Positions 36,020-44,506 are shown, counted from the stretch's first letter. The stretch: 64,000 bases of DNA from Paenibacillus sp. (GCF_031177825.1 NZ_JAPSKE010000016.1:39774-103773), one strand, 5' to 3'. Program-made: numbers and translations. The notes: generated by a model from the letters alone, not told the origin.

Positions 36020-37315
36020 ATGAAGTACATCCAGGCGGAATATTCGGGCCCTCTGAACGGGCAAGTACATATCCCGGGCGCGAAGAACAGCTCCCTTGCG
36101 CTGCTTGCCGCCGCTTGTCTGGCGGACGATATCGTAACGTTAGAGGGCATCCCGCGAATCGACGACATCCGCGTGATAGCGGGGATCGGCCAAGATATCG
36201 GCATGGGAATGAAGCGGGAGGGCGGAACGATCGTCGTCGATCCGCGCTGGATTCACAGCGCCGTCATCGACCCGGGCAAGGCATCCAGCTATCGGGCTTC
36301 CTATTATTTCGCAGGCGCGCTGCTATCCAAATTCGGCAGGGTTACGATCGGATTTCCGGGAGGCGACGATTTCGTCTCCCGGCCGATCGATCAGCATATG
36401 AAGGCGTTCCAAGCGCTGGGCGCGCAGGTTCGTTTTTTTAAAGAACATTATGTAGTCGAGGCCGCGGAGCTGCATGGGGCGGACATCTACTTCGACACCG
36501 TCACCTCCGGCGCGACGATGAACGCGATGCTGGCGGCCGTGCGGGCCAAGGGCCGAACGCGGCTGTACAACGCGGCGGTGGACCCGGAGGTGGTCGACAC
36601 CGCGACGTTCCTGAACCGTCTCGGCGCGCGGATTTACGGGGCGGGAACCGATCGGATCCGCATCGAGGGCGTTCCCTATTTGAACGGGGGGACGCACGCG
36701 GTCATCCCGGACCGGTTAATTGCCGGAGCCTTCTTGATGGCGGCCGGGCTTCAAGGAGGTCAGGTTACCGTCATGGACGCGATCCCCGAGCATCTCGGCG
36801 CCCTCCTCGCCAAGATGGAGGAGATCGGGATGACCGTAGAATGCGGGGAGGGTCGCATTACGGCTTACGGTACGGGCGCGCCGAAAGCGACGCGGATTCG
36901 CACCGGCATGTACCCGGGCTTCGCCACCGACTTGCAGCAGCCCATGACCGCCCTTCTGTTGCAGGCGAAGGGCAAGAGCATCGTGACGGAGCGCGTCTTT
37001 CCGAAACGGTTCGCTCACGTGCCGCAGCTGCGGCGGCTCGGCGCGGACATCGAAATTCGGAAAGAGAGCGCCATGATCCGGGGCGGACTTCCGCTGCAAG
37101 GCGGATGGGTGCACGCTACGGACGTGCGCGCCGGCACTTGCTTGTTATTGGCCGGCTTGGCGGCCGAGGGAAGCACATGCATCACGGGCGTCGAGCACAT
37201 CGAACGCGGCTACGAGGACGTGATCGGCAGCTTCCGTTCCATCGGAGCGAAGCTCTCGATGCGCGAGATGGATGCGCAATCGCTGCCCGAGCGGTATCGC
37301 CTGCAAGGTTCATAG
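36020..37315 (+). CDS. murA: MurA-family enolpyruvyl transferase with Asp in place of the catalytic Cys
   Basis: A 431-residue UDP-GlcNAc enolpyruvyl transferase, first committed step of peptidoglycan synthesis. Seen: IPGAKNSSLALLAA with the Lys and Asn that bind UDP-GlcNAc, TVTSGATMNAMLAA, the PGFATDLQQPMTALLLQA box with the catalytic Asp, and VEHIERGYEDVIGSFRSIGA near the end. The flexible loop, usually PGG-C-x-x-G-A-R-P-V-D, reads PGGDDFVSRPIDQH, so Cys115 (E. coli numbering) is Asp. In Mycobacterium and Chlamydia MurA the same substitution keeps activity and gives fosfomycin resistance. Most Firmicutes carry two MurA copies; this is probably the second. Gene symbol refers to family. It follows the FHA regulator and ends at a terminator. 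Confidence 0.85.
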   Translation: MKYIQAEYSGPLNGQVHIPGAKNSSLALLAAACLADDIVTLEGIPRIDDIRVIAGIGQDIGMGMKREGGTIVVDPRWIHSAVIDPGKASSYRASYYFAGALLSKFGRVTIGFPGGDDFVSRPIDQHMKAFQALGAQVRFFKEHYVVEAAELHGADIYFDTVTSGATMNAMLAAVRAKGRTRLYNAAVDPEVVDTATFLNRLGARIYGAGTDRIRIEGVPYLNGGTHAVIPDRLIAGAFLMAAGLQGGQVTVMDAIPEHLGALLAKMEEIGMTVECGEGRITAYGTGAPKATRIRTGMYPGFATDLQQPMTALLLQAKGKSIVTERVFPKRFAHVPQLRRLGADIEIRKESAMIRGGLPLQGGWVHATDVRAGTCLLLAGLAAEGSTCITGVEHIERGYEDVIGSFRSIGAKLSMREMDAQSLPERYRLQGS

Positions 37316-37327
37316 ATTATCGAAAGG

Positions 37328-37348
37328 ACGCCGACAGGCGTTTTTTTG
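37328..37348 (+). terminator. Terminator of the MurA paralogue
   Basis: ACGCC-GACA-GGCGT hairpin followed by seven T residues, 12 bases after the stop. Confidence 0.75.
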
Positions 37349-37465
37349 TTTTGTTAAGACGGCTCCCAGATTTGCATAATCTTCAAACCCCGTTAATCTT
37401 CAGCTTACATACAACCTGCATACTTCTACTCGTAGGACAAGGGAGACTAGGAGGGAGAGGAAGTT

Positions 37466-38479
37466 ATGCTGGGAGCGAAGTTGAGTCGGGAAGGCGGCGC
37501 CATCGAGATGATGGCGGACGCGGAGTACGCAGCGGGGAAGCGTCCCTGGTTCGGACGTTTGTCGGAAGGGCGGTACGAGACCTTTTCGTTCGCCGTCCTG
37601 GGAGACCGCTGCGGGATGGCGACCGAAGGCGTGTTCGAACGCGCGTTGGAGGTCTTGAAGGACCTGAGGCCCGAGTTCGTCGTCACGGTGGGCGACATGA
37701 TCGAGGGCTACTGGCGGAACGAAGCGGACGCGCACGCGGAGTGGGACGAGTTCGACGCCAAGATCGAAGCGTCGGGACTGCCGTTCTTCCCGGCCGTCGG
37801 CAACCACGACTACAGCAATCGGCTGATGGCGGACGTCTGGCGGGAGCGGAAAGGACCGACATATTACGCCTTCCGCGCGGGAGACGCGCTGTTCGTCATG
37901 CTTAACACCGAGCGGACGCCGGACGAGCTGCCGGATGCGGTCGTCGACGCCATCAAGCGGGCGACGGACGGCATGAAGCGCCATGCGGCGCCGGCCGGGG
38001 AAGTCGGCAAGTCGTTCTATGCGGATCTGGTCGCCACCGTTCCTCCCGAGCAGCTTCTCAGCCTCTCTAAGATCAACCTGTCGTTCGGCGAAGAACAGCT
38101 GGCGTTCGTCGAGCGGGCGCTGGCGGAACATTCGGACGCGAAGTGGACGTTCGTCACGATGCATAAGCCGGGGTGGAAGACGGACAGCGAGGAGTACGCC
38201 AAGCTGCTGCAGCTGCTCGAAGGCCGAAAGCATACGATCTTCGCCGGACATCTTCACGCTTTGGAATACGAAGAACGGAACGGCAACGAGCGAATTCAGA
38301 TGGGACGGACGGGCGGATTGGCTCACGGCGACGGCGCGGCCCCTTGCAACGCGAACATGATGCTGTGGGTCACGGTGCGCGACGGGAAGCCTTCGTATCG
38401 CGTGCTGCCGCTGAACGGAATCGCCGAGATCGCCGCTTACGCGCCGCCGAAGCCGACCGCCGTGAGCGAAGGAGTGTAG
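37466..38479 (+). CDS. Calcineurin-like metallophosphoesterase 1
   Basis: A 337-residue cytoplasmic phosphoesterase without signal peptide. Metal-binding motifs in order: FAVLGDRCG (first Asp; the usual DxH is altered to DRC), VVTVGDMIEG (GDxxx), FFPAVGNHDY (GNHD), TFVTMHKPG (His) and TIFAGHLHALEY (GHxH). An insertion of about 60 residues separates GNHD from the later His. It heads an operon after an AGGGAGAGGAAG ribosome site. A second phosphoesterase, an importer, a GntR regulator and a tyrosine-phosphatase-like protein follow, so phosphodiester or sugar-phosphate breakdown is a reasonable guess. The altered first motif may change metal use. Confidence 0.8.
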   Translation: MLGAKLSREGGAIEMMADAEYAAGKRPWFGRLSEGRYETFSFAVLGDRCGMATEGVFERALEVLKDLRPEFVVTVGDMIEGYWRNEADAHAEWDEFDAKIEASGLPFFPAVGNHDYSNRLMADVWRERKGPTYYAFRAGDALFVMLNTERTPDELPDAVVDAIKRATDGMKRHAAPAGEVGKSFYADLVATVPPEQLLSLSKINLSFGEEQLAFVERALAEHSDAKWTFVTMHKPGWKTDSEEYAKLLQLLEGRKHTIFAGHLHALEYEERNGNERIQMGRTGGLAHGDGAAPCNANMMLWVTVRDGKPSYRVLPLNGIAEIAAYAPPKPTAVSEGV

Positions 38480-38482
38480 ACG

Positions 38483-39313
38483 ATGAGCAGGACGGAAGCC
38501 ATCTACTTCATCCACCTGACGGACATTCATATCAGCGTGCCGGGGAAGACGCCGCTGTTCGGACTCGATACGACCGAGAAGTTTCGAAAGACGATCGCAA
38601 GCATCGCCGCGCTGCGGACGAAGCCGGCGTTCCTCGTCGTCAGCGGGGACCTGACGCATGACGGCGACGTCGAGGATTACCGCTTCCTTCGGTCGCTCAT
38701 CGGCGACGCGGAGCGGGAGCTCGGCATTCCGATCCATGTCGCGCTCGGCAATCATGACCGTCGGCCGGCCTTCCGCGAAGGATTCTTAGGAGAATCGCCT
38801 ACGGAGCAGTCCTATTATTACAGCTTCCTCTCGGGCGGGCTCCGGGTCGTCATGCTGAACACGCAGGTGCCGGACTCGCATGCCGGACGGATCGACGAGG
38901 CTCAGCTCGTCTGGCTGCGCGAGCTGCTAGAGCAGCCGGCGCCGCTAGGAACCGTTCTCGTGCATCATCATCCGGCGGTGCGCACGCCTACGACGCTTAT
39001 GGACGATCATCTCTTGGAAAACGTGCAGGACCTCGCGCGGGCCATCGAAGGAAGCGACGTCATCGGCTTGCTGTCCGGACATATCCACTACCACAACGTC
39101 GGTACGCTGAACGGCGCGTTGTGCGCGACGGCGGACGGCGTCGCCTTCGGCTTGGACGCCTCCGCGGAACAAGCGATGCGTTTCCTCGAGCGATCGGGGT
39201 ATAACCTGGCGACGGTGAAGGACACCGGCATGTCCGTCCAACCCATGACCTTGCCGGGCGAGCAGCGCCTGCTCTACGAACATGTCTTCACGGCAACGTT
39301 CGCAGCGCAGTGA
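38483..39313 (+). CDS. Calcineurin-like metallophosphoesterase 2 (GpdQ/CpdA-like)
   Basis: A 276-residue enzyme with all canonical motifs: FIHLTDIHIS (DxH), LVVSGDLTHDG (GDLTHDG), HVALGNHDRR (GNHD), VLVHHHPAV (HH) and IGLLSGHIHYHN (GHIH). The arrangement resembles class III cyclic-nucleotide or glycerophosphodiester phosphodiesterases (CpdA/GpdQ type). No signal peptide, so it acts inside the cell, consistent with hydrolysing an imported compound. The ATG follows the previous stop by only three bases, with GAAGGAGTG upstream, so the two phosphoesterases are coupled. Confidence 0.85.
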   Translation: MSRTEAIYFIHLTDIHISVPGKTPLFGLDTTEKFRKTIASIAALRTKPAFLVVSGDLTHDGDVEDYRFLRSLIGDAERELGIPIHVALGNHDRRPAFREGFLGESPTEQSYYYSFLSGGLRVVMLNTQVPDSHAGRIDEAQLVWLRELLEQPAPLGTVLVHHHPAVRTPTTLMDDHLLENVQDLARAIEGSDVIGLLSGHIHYHNVGTLNGALCATADGVAFGLDASAEQAMRFLERSGYNLATVKDTGMSVQPMTLPGEQRLLYEHVFTATFAAQ

Positions 39314-39348
39314 GCGCACAGAACCTTTACCGATGGAGGGAAAATAGG

Positions 39349-40680
39349 ATGTTCCATACGAAAACGAAGCTTGGCGGTGTACTAGCGCTGACGATGCTGT
39401 TCGCGTCGGCGTGCGGCAATGCGAACGGAACGGTCGACGGAAGCGCGGCGGCCGCCGCCGCGGGCGGAACGGACGCAGGAGAGAAAGTCAAAATCACGTT
39501 CTACTCCTACAATCTTGCGATCGCCAGCCAGAAAGAAGGCACGCAGCAGCTGATCGACGAGTTCGAGGCCGCGCATCCGCAGATCGATATCGATCCGATC
39601 GCCGTCGCTTCCACGGAAATCAACACGAAGGTGCAAGCGGACATCGCTGCGGGGGCCAGCCCGGATGTGGCGCAGCTCGTGTTCGACGGGCTCGATTACG
39701 CGGTCCACAACTACAATGCCAAGGCGCTGGAGGATCTGGTGCCGGCCGAGGAGCTGTCGCAGACGTTCGAGGGGTTCTCGCCCAACGGGCTGGAGCTCGG
39801 CAGACTGAACGGCAAGACGTACGGGCTTCCGTTCACCTTCAGCACGCCGGTCTTGTTCTACAACGCGAAGCTGTTCGCGGACGCGGGACTCGACCCGAAC
39901 GCGCCGCCGACGACGTGGGCGGAGGTGAAGGAGGCCGCGCTGCAGATCGCCGGCAAGACGGAGGCGGAGGGCGTACATATCGGCGGCTCGGCGGGCAACG
40001 ACTGGATCGTGCAGGCGCTCATCGGCAGCAACGGCGGCGAGGTGCTGTCCGACGATCGCGCGACGATCCGCTTCGGCGAGCCGGAGGCGGTCGAAGCGAT
40101 CCGGATGTGGCAGGACATGGTACTGAGCGGAGCGCACGACAAGCTGAACGACGGCGAAGTCATTCAAGCGTTCAGCGAAGGCAAGCTCGGGATGCTGCTT
40201 TACACGAGCGCGCTGCAGAGCGCCTTCATCCAAGCGTCGCAGGCCGGAGGCTGGGAGCTTAAAGCGGCCGCGATGCCGTCCTTCGGCGACAAGCCGACGA
40301 CGCCGGTCAATTCGGGAAGCGCGCTGTTCATCCTGTCCGGCGACGAAGCGAAGCAGAAGGCGGCTTGGGAGTTCCTGAAGTTCGTGACGAGCGAACGCGG
40401 CTACACGATTATTACGTCCAAGATCGGGTATTTGCCGCTTCGTCCCGCGATCGTCGACGACCCGAAGTACTTGAAGGATTGGGTCGAAGCGAATCCGCTG
40501 GTGAAGCCGAATTTGGAGCAGCTGACGCGGCTGCGTCCGTGGATTTCTTACCCGGGACCGAACTGGCTTCAGATCGAGACGACGCTGCTGGAGGCGGTCC
40601 AGCAGTCGATCCAGGGGACGGGCGACGTCGCGGCGATGATGCAGGAGGCGCAGCGCCGGGCGCAGTCGTTGATGCCATGA
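39349..40680 (+). CDS. Extracellular solute-binding lipoprotein (UgpB-like)
   Basis: A 443-residue lipoprotein; the ATG at 39349 follows GATGGAGGGAAAATAGG, and the longer reading from 39310 overlaps the previous stop. Lipobox LFASAC at about residues 17-22. Family-1 binding-protein pattern: KITFYSYNLAIASQKEGTQQLIDEFEAAHPQI, LPFTFSTPVLFYNAKLFADAGLDPN, PTTWAEVKEAA and GSALFILSGDEAKQKAAWEFLKFV. The YNAKLF..AGLDP..PPxTW text is that of UgpB/MalE-type proteins. Given the flanking phosphoesterases, a glycerophosphodiester or sugar phosphate is a plausible ligand (inference). Confidence 0.85.
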   Translation: MFHTKTKLGGVLALTMLFASACGNANGTVDGSAAAAAAGGTDAGEKVKITFYSYNLAIASQKEGTQQLIDEFEAAHPQIDIDPIAVASTEINTKVQADIAAGASPDVAQLVFDGLDYAVHNYNAKALEDLVPAEELSQTFEGFSPNGLELGRLNGKTYGLPFTFSTPVLFYNAKLFADAGLDPNAPPTTWAEVKEAALQIAGKTEAEGVHIGGSAGNDWIVQALIGSNGGEVLSDDRATIRFGEPEAVEAIRMWQDMVLSGAHDKLNDGEVIQAFSEGKLGMLLYTSALQSAFIQASQAGGWELKAAAMPSFGDKPTTPVNSGSALFILSGDEAKQKAAWEFLKFVTSERGYTIITSKIGYLPLRPAIVDDPKYLKDWVEANPLVKPNLEQLTRLRPWISYPGPNWLQIETTLLEAVQQSIQGTGDVAAMMQEAQRRAQSLMP

Positions 40681-41642
40681 TGAACGGCGGCGCCATTGCA
40701 TCGAAGTTGTCCGCGCGCGGCAGGAGCAACCGCCTGCCCCGCTCGGGCAAGAAGCGCGCGCTCGGGAAGGCGATCCCTTATTTGTACCTGCTGCCCGCGC
40801 TGCTGTCGATCGGGTATTGGATTTATCGGCCGCTCGTCAGCACGTTCCAACTCAGCTTCTATGAGTGGAATATGCTGCCGACGTCGCCGAAGACGTTCGT
40901 CGGGTGGAGCAACTTCGCGAAGCTGTTCGCGCTGCCCGAGATGGGGAAGGCGCTGCTGAACACGCTCATCTATACGGTCGGCGTGCTCCCGTTCTCCCTG
41001 CTTCTTCCGCTCGTCGTCGCGGTGCTCACGGATCGGATCGGCGGTCGGGCGCGGAACTTGTATCGCGCACTCATTTTCGTCCCGATGATCATGGCCCCGG
41101 TCGCGGTGTCTTCGGTCTGGAGCTGGATTCTGAATCCGATGGGCGGCATCGTCAATCGGACGCTGCGAACGGGATTCGGGATGGAGGAGCCGATCCGCTT
41201 CTTCACGGACGCGAATTGGGCGATCTGGTCGATCACGTTCATCACCGGCTGGAAGCTGATCGGGTTCAGCACTTTGATTTTTTCGGCGGCGCTCGCCGGC
41301 ATCAATAAGGAATACGTCGAAGCGGCGCGGATGGACCGGGCGGGGCCCTGGCAAATTCTTCGGTACGTGCTGCTTCCGCTGCTGTCGCCGACGATCTTGT
41401 TCATGACGATGCTCAGCGTCCTGTTCGCCTCGGAGTGGAGCTTCTCCTATGTGAACGTGCTGACGCAGGGCGGACCGCTCGGCTCGACGACGAATCTGTA
41501 TTACGTGCTGTGGACGTACGGGTTTAAGACGTTCGCCGTCGGGTGGAGCTCCGCGGCGGCCGTGCTCGTCTTCGTCGGCTCGGGCCTCGTCGCGCTCGGA
41601 TTGTTGAAGCTGTCGAGCAAACTGTCGTTTTACGACAACTAA
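40677..41642 (+). CDS. ABC transporter permease (UgpA/MalF-type)
   Basis: A 321-residue permease with a positive N-terminal tail (about 40 residues) and six membrane segments. It opens IPYLYLLPALLSIGYWIYRPLVSTFQLSFYEWN, the MalF/UgpA signature. EAA loop: NKEYVEAARMDRAGPWQILRYVLLPLLSP. The C-terminal half has the NVLTQGGPLGSTTNLYYVLW text usual for this subfamily. The ATG at 40677 overlaps the previous stop (ATGA) and GCAGGAGG lies some distance upstream, so translation is coupled to the binding-protein gene. Confidence 0.85.
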   Translation: MMNGGAIASKLSARGRSNRLPRSGKKRALGKAIPYLYLLPALLSIGYWIYRPLVSTFQLSFYEWNMLPTSPKTFVGWSNFAKLFALPEMGKALLNTLIYTVGVLPFSLLLPLVVAVLTDRIGGRARNLYRALIFVPMIMAPVAVSSVWSWILNPMGGIVNRTLRTGFGMEEPIRFFTDANWAIWSITFITGWKLIGFSTLIFSAALAGINKEYVEAARMDRAGPWQILRYVLLPLLSPTILFMTMLSVLFASEWSFSYVNVLTQGGPLGSTTNLYYVLWTYGFKTFAVGWSSAAAVLVFVGSGLVALGLLKLSSKLSFYDN

Positions 41643-41654
41643 GGAGGCTTCCTT

Positions 41655-42485
41655 GTGAGAGACGCTTCATTGCGCGAGTCGAGCGTCGGCGCGGCAGGCA
41701 AGCATGCGCTGCTCATCGGTCTCAGCTTTCTCGCGATCTTCCCGTTTTATTGGGCGCTGAACACGTCGTTCAAGTCGCCGGGCGAAATCTATAGTCCTTC
41801 GCTGTTCCCCGCCGATTGGACGTTCGACAACTATGTGCAGGCGTGGCAGGCGATCCCGATGGCGCGGATGCTCTCGAACTCGCTGACCGTCGCCGTCGGC
41901 CAGACCGTTACGCAGCTGCTGACGAGCGTACTGGCCGCTTACGCGTTCACGCGTTGGGAGTTTCGGGGCCGGCACGCGCTGTACGCGCTCATTTCCTTGA
42001 CGTGGCTCGTTCCGTTCCAGGTCATCATGATCCCGAACTACGTCGTCATCAGCGATTGGGGCCTCCGCAACTCGCTGCTCGGCCTCATCATTCCGAATGT
42101 GGCGTCGGCGTTCGCGGTGCTTCAGCTGTACCAGACGTTCCGTTCGTTCCCGAAGGCGCTCGTCGAAGCGGCCCAGCTGGACGGCGCATCGAGCTGGGGG
42201 ATTCTATGGCGCGTGATCTTCCCGAATTTGCGTGCTGCGATCGCCTCGATCGGCGTCTTGTTGTTCATCTCGAGTTGGAACGATTATTTCTGGCCGCTGC
42301 TCGTCACGAACAAGCCCGAATATTCGACGCTTCAAATCGGCTTGCAGTCGTTCATGTCCACGGAAGCGAACCAGTGGGGGCCGCTCATGGCCGCGACGAC
42401 GATCGCCAGCCTGCCGATTCTCTTAATCTACCTATTGCTGCAACGACAAATTATCGACTCCTTCGTCAAAGGCGGTTTACGTTAA
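41655..42485 (+). CDS. ABC transporter permease (UgpE/MalG-type)
   Basis: A 276-residue permease with six membrane segments; GTG start after AAGGAGGCTTCC. FYWALNTSFKSPGEIYSPSLFPADWTFDNY is the MalG/UgpE N-terminal pattern, and the EAA loop is PKALVEAAQLDGASSWGILWRVIFPNL. It ends QRQIIDSFVKGGLR, characteristic of the family. Its stop shares one base with the next start (TAATG). No ATPase is encoded in this operon. Confidence 0.9.
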   Translation: MRDASLRESSVGAAGKHALLIGLSFLAIFPFYWALNTSFKSPGEIYSPSLFPADWTFDNYVQAWQAIPMARMLSNSLTVAVGQTVTQLLTSVLAAYAFTRWEFRGRHALYALISLTWLVPFQVIMIPNYVVISDWGLRNSLLGLIIPNVASAFAVLQLYQTFRSFPKALVEAAQLDGASSWGILWRVIFPNLRAAIASIGVLLFISSWNDYFWPLLVTNKPEYSTLQIGLQSFMSTEANQWGPLMAATTIASLPILLIYLLLQRQIIDSFVKGGLR

Positions 42486-43159
42486 TGGAACTGACGGCAA
42501 GAGGGGCGGCGCAGAAACCGTCCCTCGAGAAGATGGCTTATCAAGCGATCCGCGCGAAGATCGTAGCCGCGGAGCTGCTTCCGGGCATGTTGTTATCGGA
42601 AAATGAACTCGCCGCCTCCCTCGGCATGAGCCGCACGCCGATCCGAGCGGCGATCTCGCTGCTCGAGACGGAAGGCTTCCTCGAATCCGTCCGGGGCCGC
42701 GGCGTGTTCGTGAAAGAAATTTCGTTCCGCGAATTTCGCGAGATGTTCGAGATGCTCGTCTCCTTGCAGCTGTTCGTGCTGGACGTCGCGGCCGCGCGCG
42801 GACTCGCGTTCGACCTGCCGGCGCTGCGGGCGCAGCTGGAGCGGCAGGCGGCCGCCGCCGAGTCGAGGGATAACGCGGCTTACTATGAAAGCTCGCTCGC
42901 CTTCGTCGGCACGCTGGTAGCGAGCTGCGGCAACCAGAGCATGCTGCAGCTGCTCGAGACGATCCGGGGCAAATACGTGTTCAAGATGCTTTCTTTCCGG
43001 AAAATGAACGCCCGCTCGCTCCCGAAGCCGACGCACGCTAGAGGCGCCAACGCGCGAATCTACGCCGCGCTGGAGAAGGGCGACCTCGCCGAGGCGAGGC
43101 AAGCGGTGCTGGATCTAAACCAATTCGTGTACGACCAATTCAGCGTGTTCGACATCTAA
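42485..43159 (+). CDS. GntR-family transcription regulator
   Basis: A 224-residue regulator; the ATG at 42485 is the start (a longer frame runs back through the permease gene and is not credible). N-terminal winged helix of the GntR type: KMAYQAIRAKIVAAELLPGMLLSENELAASLGMSRTPIRAAISLLETEGFLESVRGRGVFV. The C-terminal about 140 residues are all-helical, FCD/FadR-like, with a REFREMFEMLVSLQLFVLD opening. It probably controls this operon in response to an imported or cleaved metabolite. No operator could be recognised upstream of 37466. Confidence 0.85.
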   Translation: MELTARGAAQKPSLEKMAYQAIRAKIVAAELLPGMLLSENELAASLGMSRTPIRAAISLLETEGFLESVRGRGVFVKEISFREFREMFEMLVSLQLFVLDVAAARGLAFDLPALRAQLERQAAAAESRDNAAYYESSLAFVGTLVASCGNQSMLQLLETIRGKYVFKMLSFRKMNARSLPKPTHARGANARIYAALEKGDLAEARQAVLDLNQFVYDQFSVFDI

Positions 43160-43180
43160 TTCGAGAGAGGCGGAGAGGCA

Positions 43181-43918
43181 GTGACCATGCACACGGATAT
43201 GGAGCGCATCGTCCCGGCGGCGGGCGCTTACAATATACGGGATTTGGGCGGGTACGCGACGAAGGACGGACGGACGACGCGCTGGGGCGCGATGTTCCGC
43301 GCCGACGGGCTGCATCGGTTGTCCGAGGACGACAAGCGGCTATTGGAAGACCGGGGCGTTCGCACCGTGGTCGACCTGCGGCATGCGCGCGAGCTGGAAG
43401 CCAAGCGGAACGCGTTCGCCGATTCGGAGACGGTCGAATACGTCCATATCAGCTTGTTGAATCCCGCGACTCCCGGCGTGCGGGAGGTGCGAGACCTCGG
43501 CGATCTGTACCTCAATCTGCTCGACGGCGCGCAGGGCGAGTTGCGGTTGGTGTTCGAGACGCTCGCCGCTGCGCCGGGAAGCGCGTCGCTGTTCCACTGC
43601 GCCGCCGGCAAGGATCGCACGGGCGTCGTCGCCGGTCTGCTGCTCGACCTCGCCGGCGTGCCGCATGAGGTTATCGCGGACGATTACGCGCTGACGGCGA
43701 CCTGCATCGCGCCGATCCTGGAGGAGCTGCGCGAAGGCCGTCCCGCGGGGATGTCGGGGGAGGCGTACGAGCGGTTCCTGGAGAGCGAGCCGGAGTACAT
43801 GCTGCGCATGCTGCGGCATCTGGATGCGGAACATGGCGGGGCGGAAGGGTACTTGCGGGCGATCGGCTTGGCTGCCGCGGATATCGCCCGGCTGCGCGCG
43901 AAGTTGCTAGAGAATTGA
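43181..43918 (+). CDS. Protein-tyrosine-phosphatase-like enzyme (Tyr_phosphatase3 family)
   Basis: A 245-residue phosphatase with the P-loop HCAAGKDRTGVVAGLLLDLAG (Cx5R) at about residues 145-165. The early text NIRDLGGYATKDGRTTRWGAMFRADGLHRLSEDD is the signature of the Tyr_phosphatase3/IphP group. Substrates can be phosphotyrosine, phosphoinositides or small phosphate esters. GTG at 43181 or ATG at 43187 may be used; GGCGGAGAGGC lies upstream. As the last gene of an operon with two metallophosphoesterases and an importer, action on an imported phosphorylated metabolite is as likely as protein dephosphorylation. Confidence 0.8.
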   Translation: MTMHTDMERIVPAAGAYNIRDLGGYATKDGRTTRWGAMFRADGLHRLSEDDKRLLEDRGVRTVVDLRHARELEAKRNAFADSETVEYVHISLLNPATPGVREVRDLGDLYLNLLDGAQGELRLVFETLAAAPGSASLFHCAAGKDRTGVVAGLLLDLAGVPHEVIADDYALTATCIAPILEELREGRPAGMSGEAYERFLESEPEYMLRMLRHLDAEHGGAEGYLRAIGLAAADIARLRAKLLEN

Positions 43919-43933
43919 ATCATAGGTTGAACG

Positions 43934-43984
43934 CGAAGAAGCGCTTGTCGGCGGGGGAGTTCCCAGTCGATAAGCGCTTCTTCG
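43934..43984. terminator. Bidirectional terminator between convergent genes
   Basis: CGAAGAAGCGCTT and AAGCGCTTCTTCG give a perfect 13-base stem around a 25-base loop between the phosphatase gene (+) and the yqfQ-like gene (-). Confidence 0.75.
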
Positions 43985-44005
43985 TTCGTTGGGACCGATC
44001 CGGCG

Positions 44006-44506
44006 TTACCGGCGGCGGCCCCGGCCGCTCGGGCGGCGCGACGAGCCGCTGCGGCGACGTCTCCGGCGGCGGCGTCTCGGCAGCTCGTAGTAGGTGTCGT
44101 CGTCGTTCGAGGACGCGCTCTTCGACTTGCCCATGCTGCCCATGACGAGCTTCAGCATCGGCGCCATCTGCTGCACCGAGCTCATGATCTTCTGAATTTT
44201 GGTCACGTTGTTGAGGACGCCGTCGATGCCGCCCATGCGTTCGATCAGCTGCGGGAGATTGCCGAGGTTGCCGAGCAGACCGCCGAGACCGGCCCCGCCG
44301 CCTCCGCCGCCGCCGAGCAGTCCGCCGAGGCCGCCTCCGCCGCCGGCTTGCGGGCCGGGCACGGGTCCGGGCACGCCCGGATAGCCGGTCGGGTCCGGCG
44401 TTACGCCGTAGGGCGGCTGGAAGCCGCCCGCATAAGGCGTGGGCGCCGGAAGATGCCCGCCGTACGTAGTGTTGCTAACGTGTGGATTATGGTTCACTGC
44501 GCTCAC
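44006..44506 (-). CDS. yqfQ: YqfQ-like Gly/Pro-rich protein with Arg-rich tail
   Basis: A 166-residue low-complexity protein. Residues about 15-55 are Pro/Gly/Tyr-rich, about 55-80 are almost pure Gly/Leu (GGGGGLGGLLGGGGGGG), and the central helical segment is LPQLIERMGGIDGVLNNVTKIQKIMSSVQQMAPMLKLVMG. The C-terminus is a run of nine Arg followed by SGSSRRPSGRGRRR. The central helix plus repetitive flanks matches the YqfQ/VrrA group of Bacillales; function unknown. The basic tail suggests nucleic-acid or polyanion binding (inference). It is transcribed alone, leftwards, diverging from yerC. Confidence 0.65.
   Translation of the reverse strand: MSAVNHNPHVSNTTYGGHLPAPTPYAGGFQPPYGVTPDPTGYPGVPGPVPGPQAGGGGGLGGLLGGGGGGGAGLGGLLGNLGNLPQLIERMGGIDGVLNNVTKIQKIMSSVQQMAPMLKLVMGSMGKSKSASSNDDDTYYELPRRRRRRRRRSGSSRRPSGRGRRR

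Noticed and set aside
44006-44506. Reading the Gly- and Arg-rich region as a simple-sequence artefact
   Set aside because: The central helical segment and overall layout match YqfQ-type proteins, and the convergent terminator fits a real gene.
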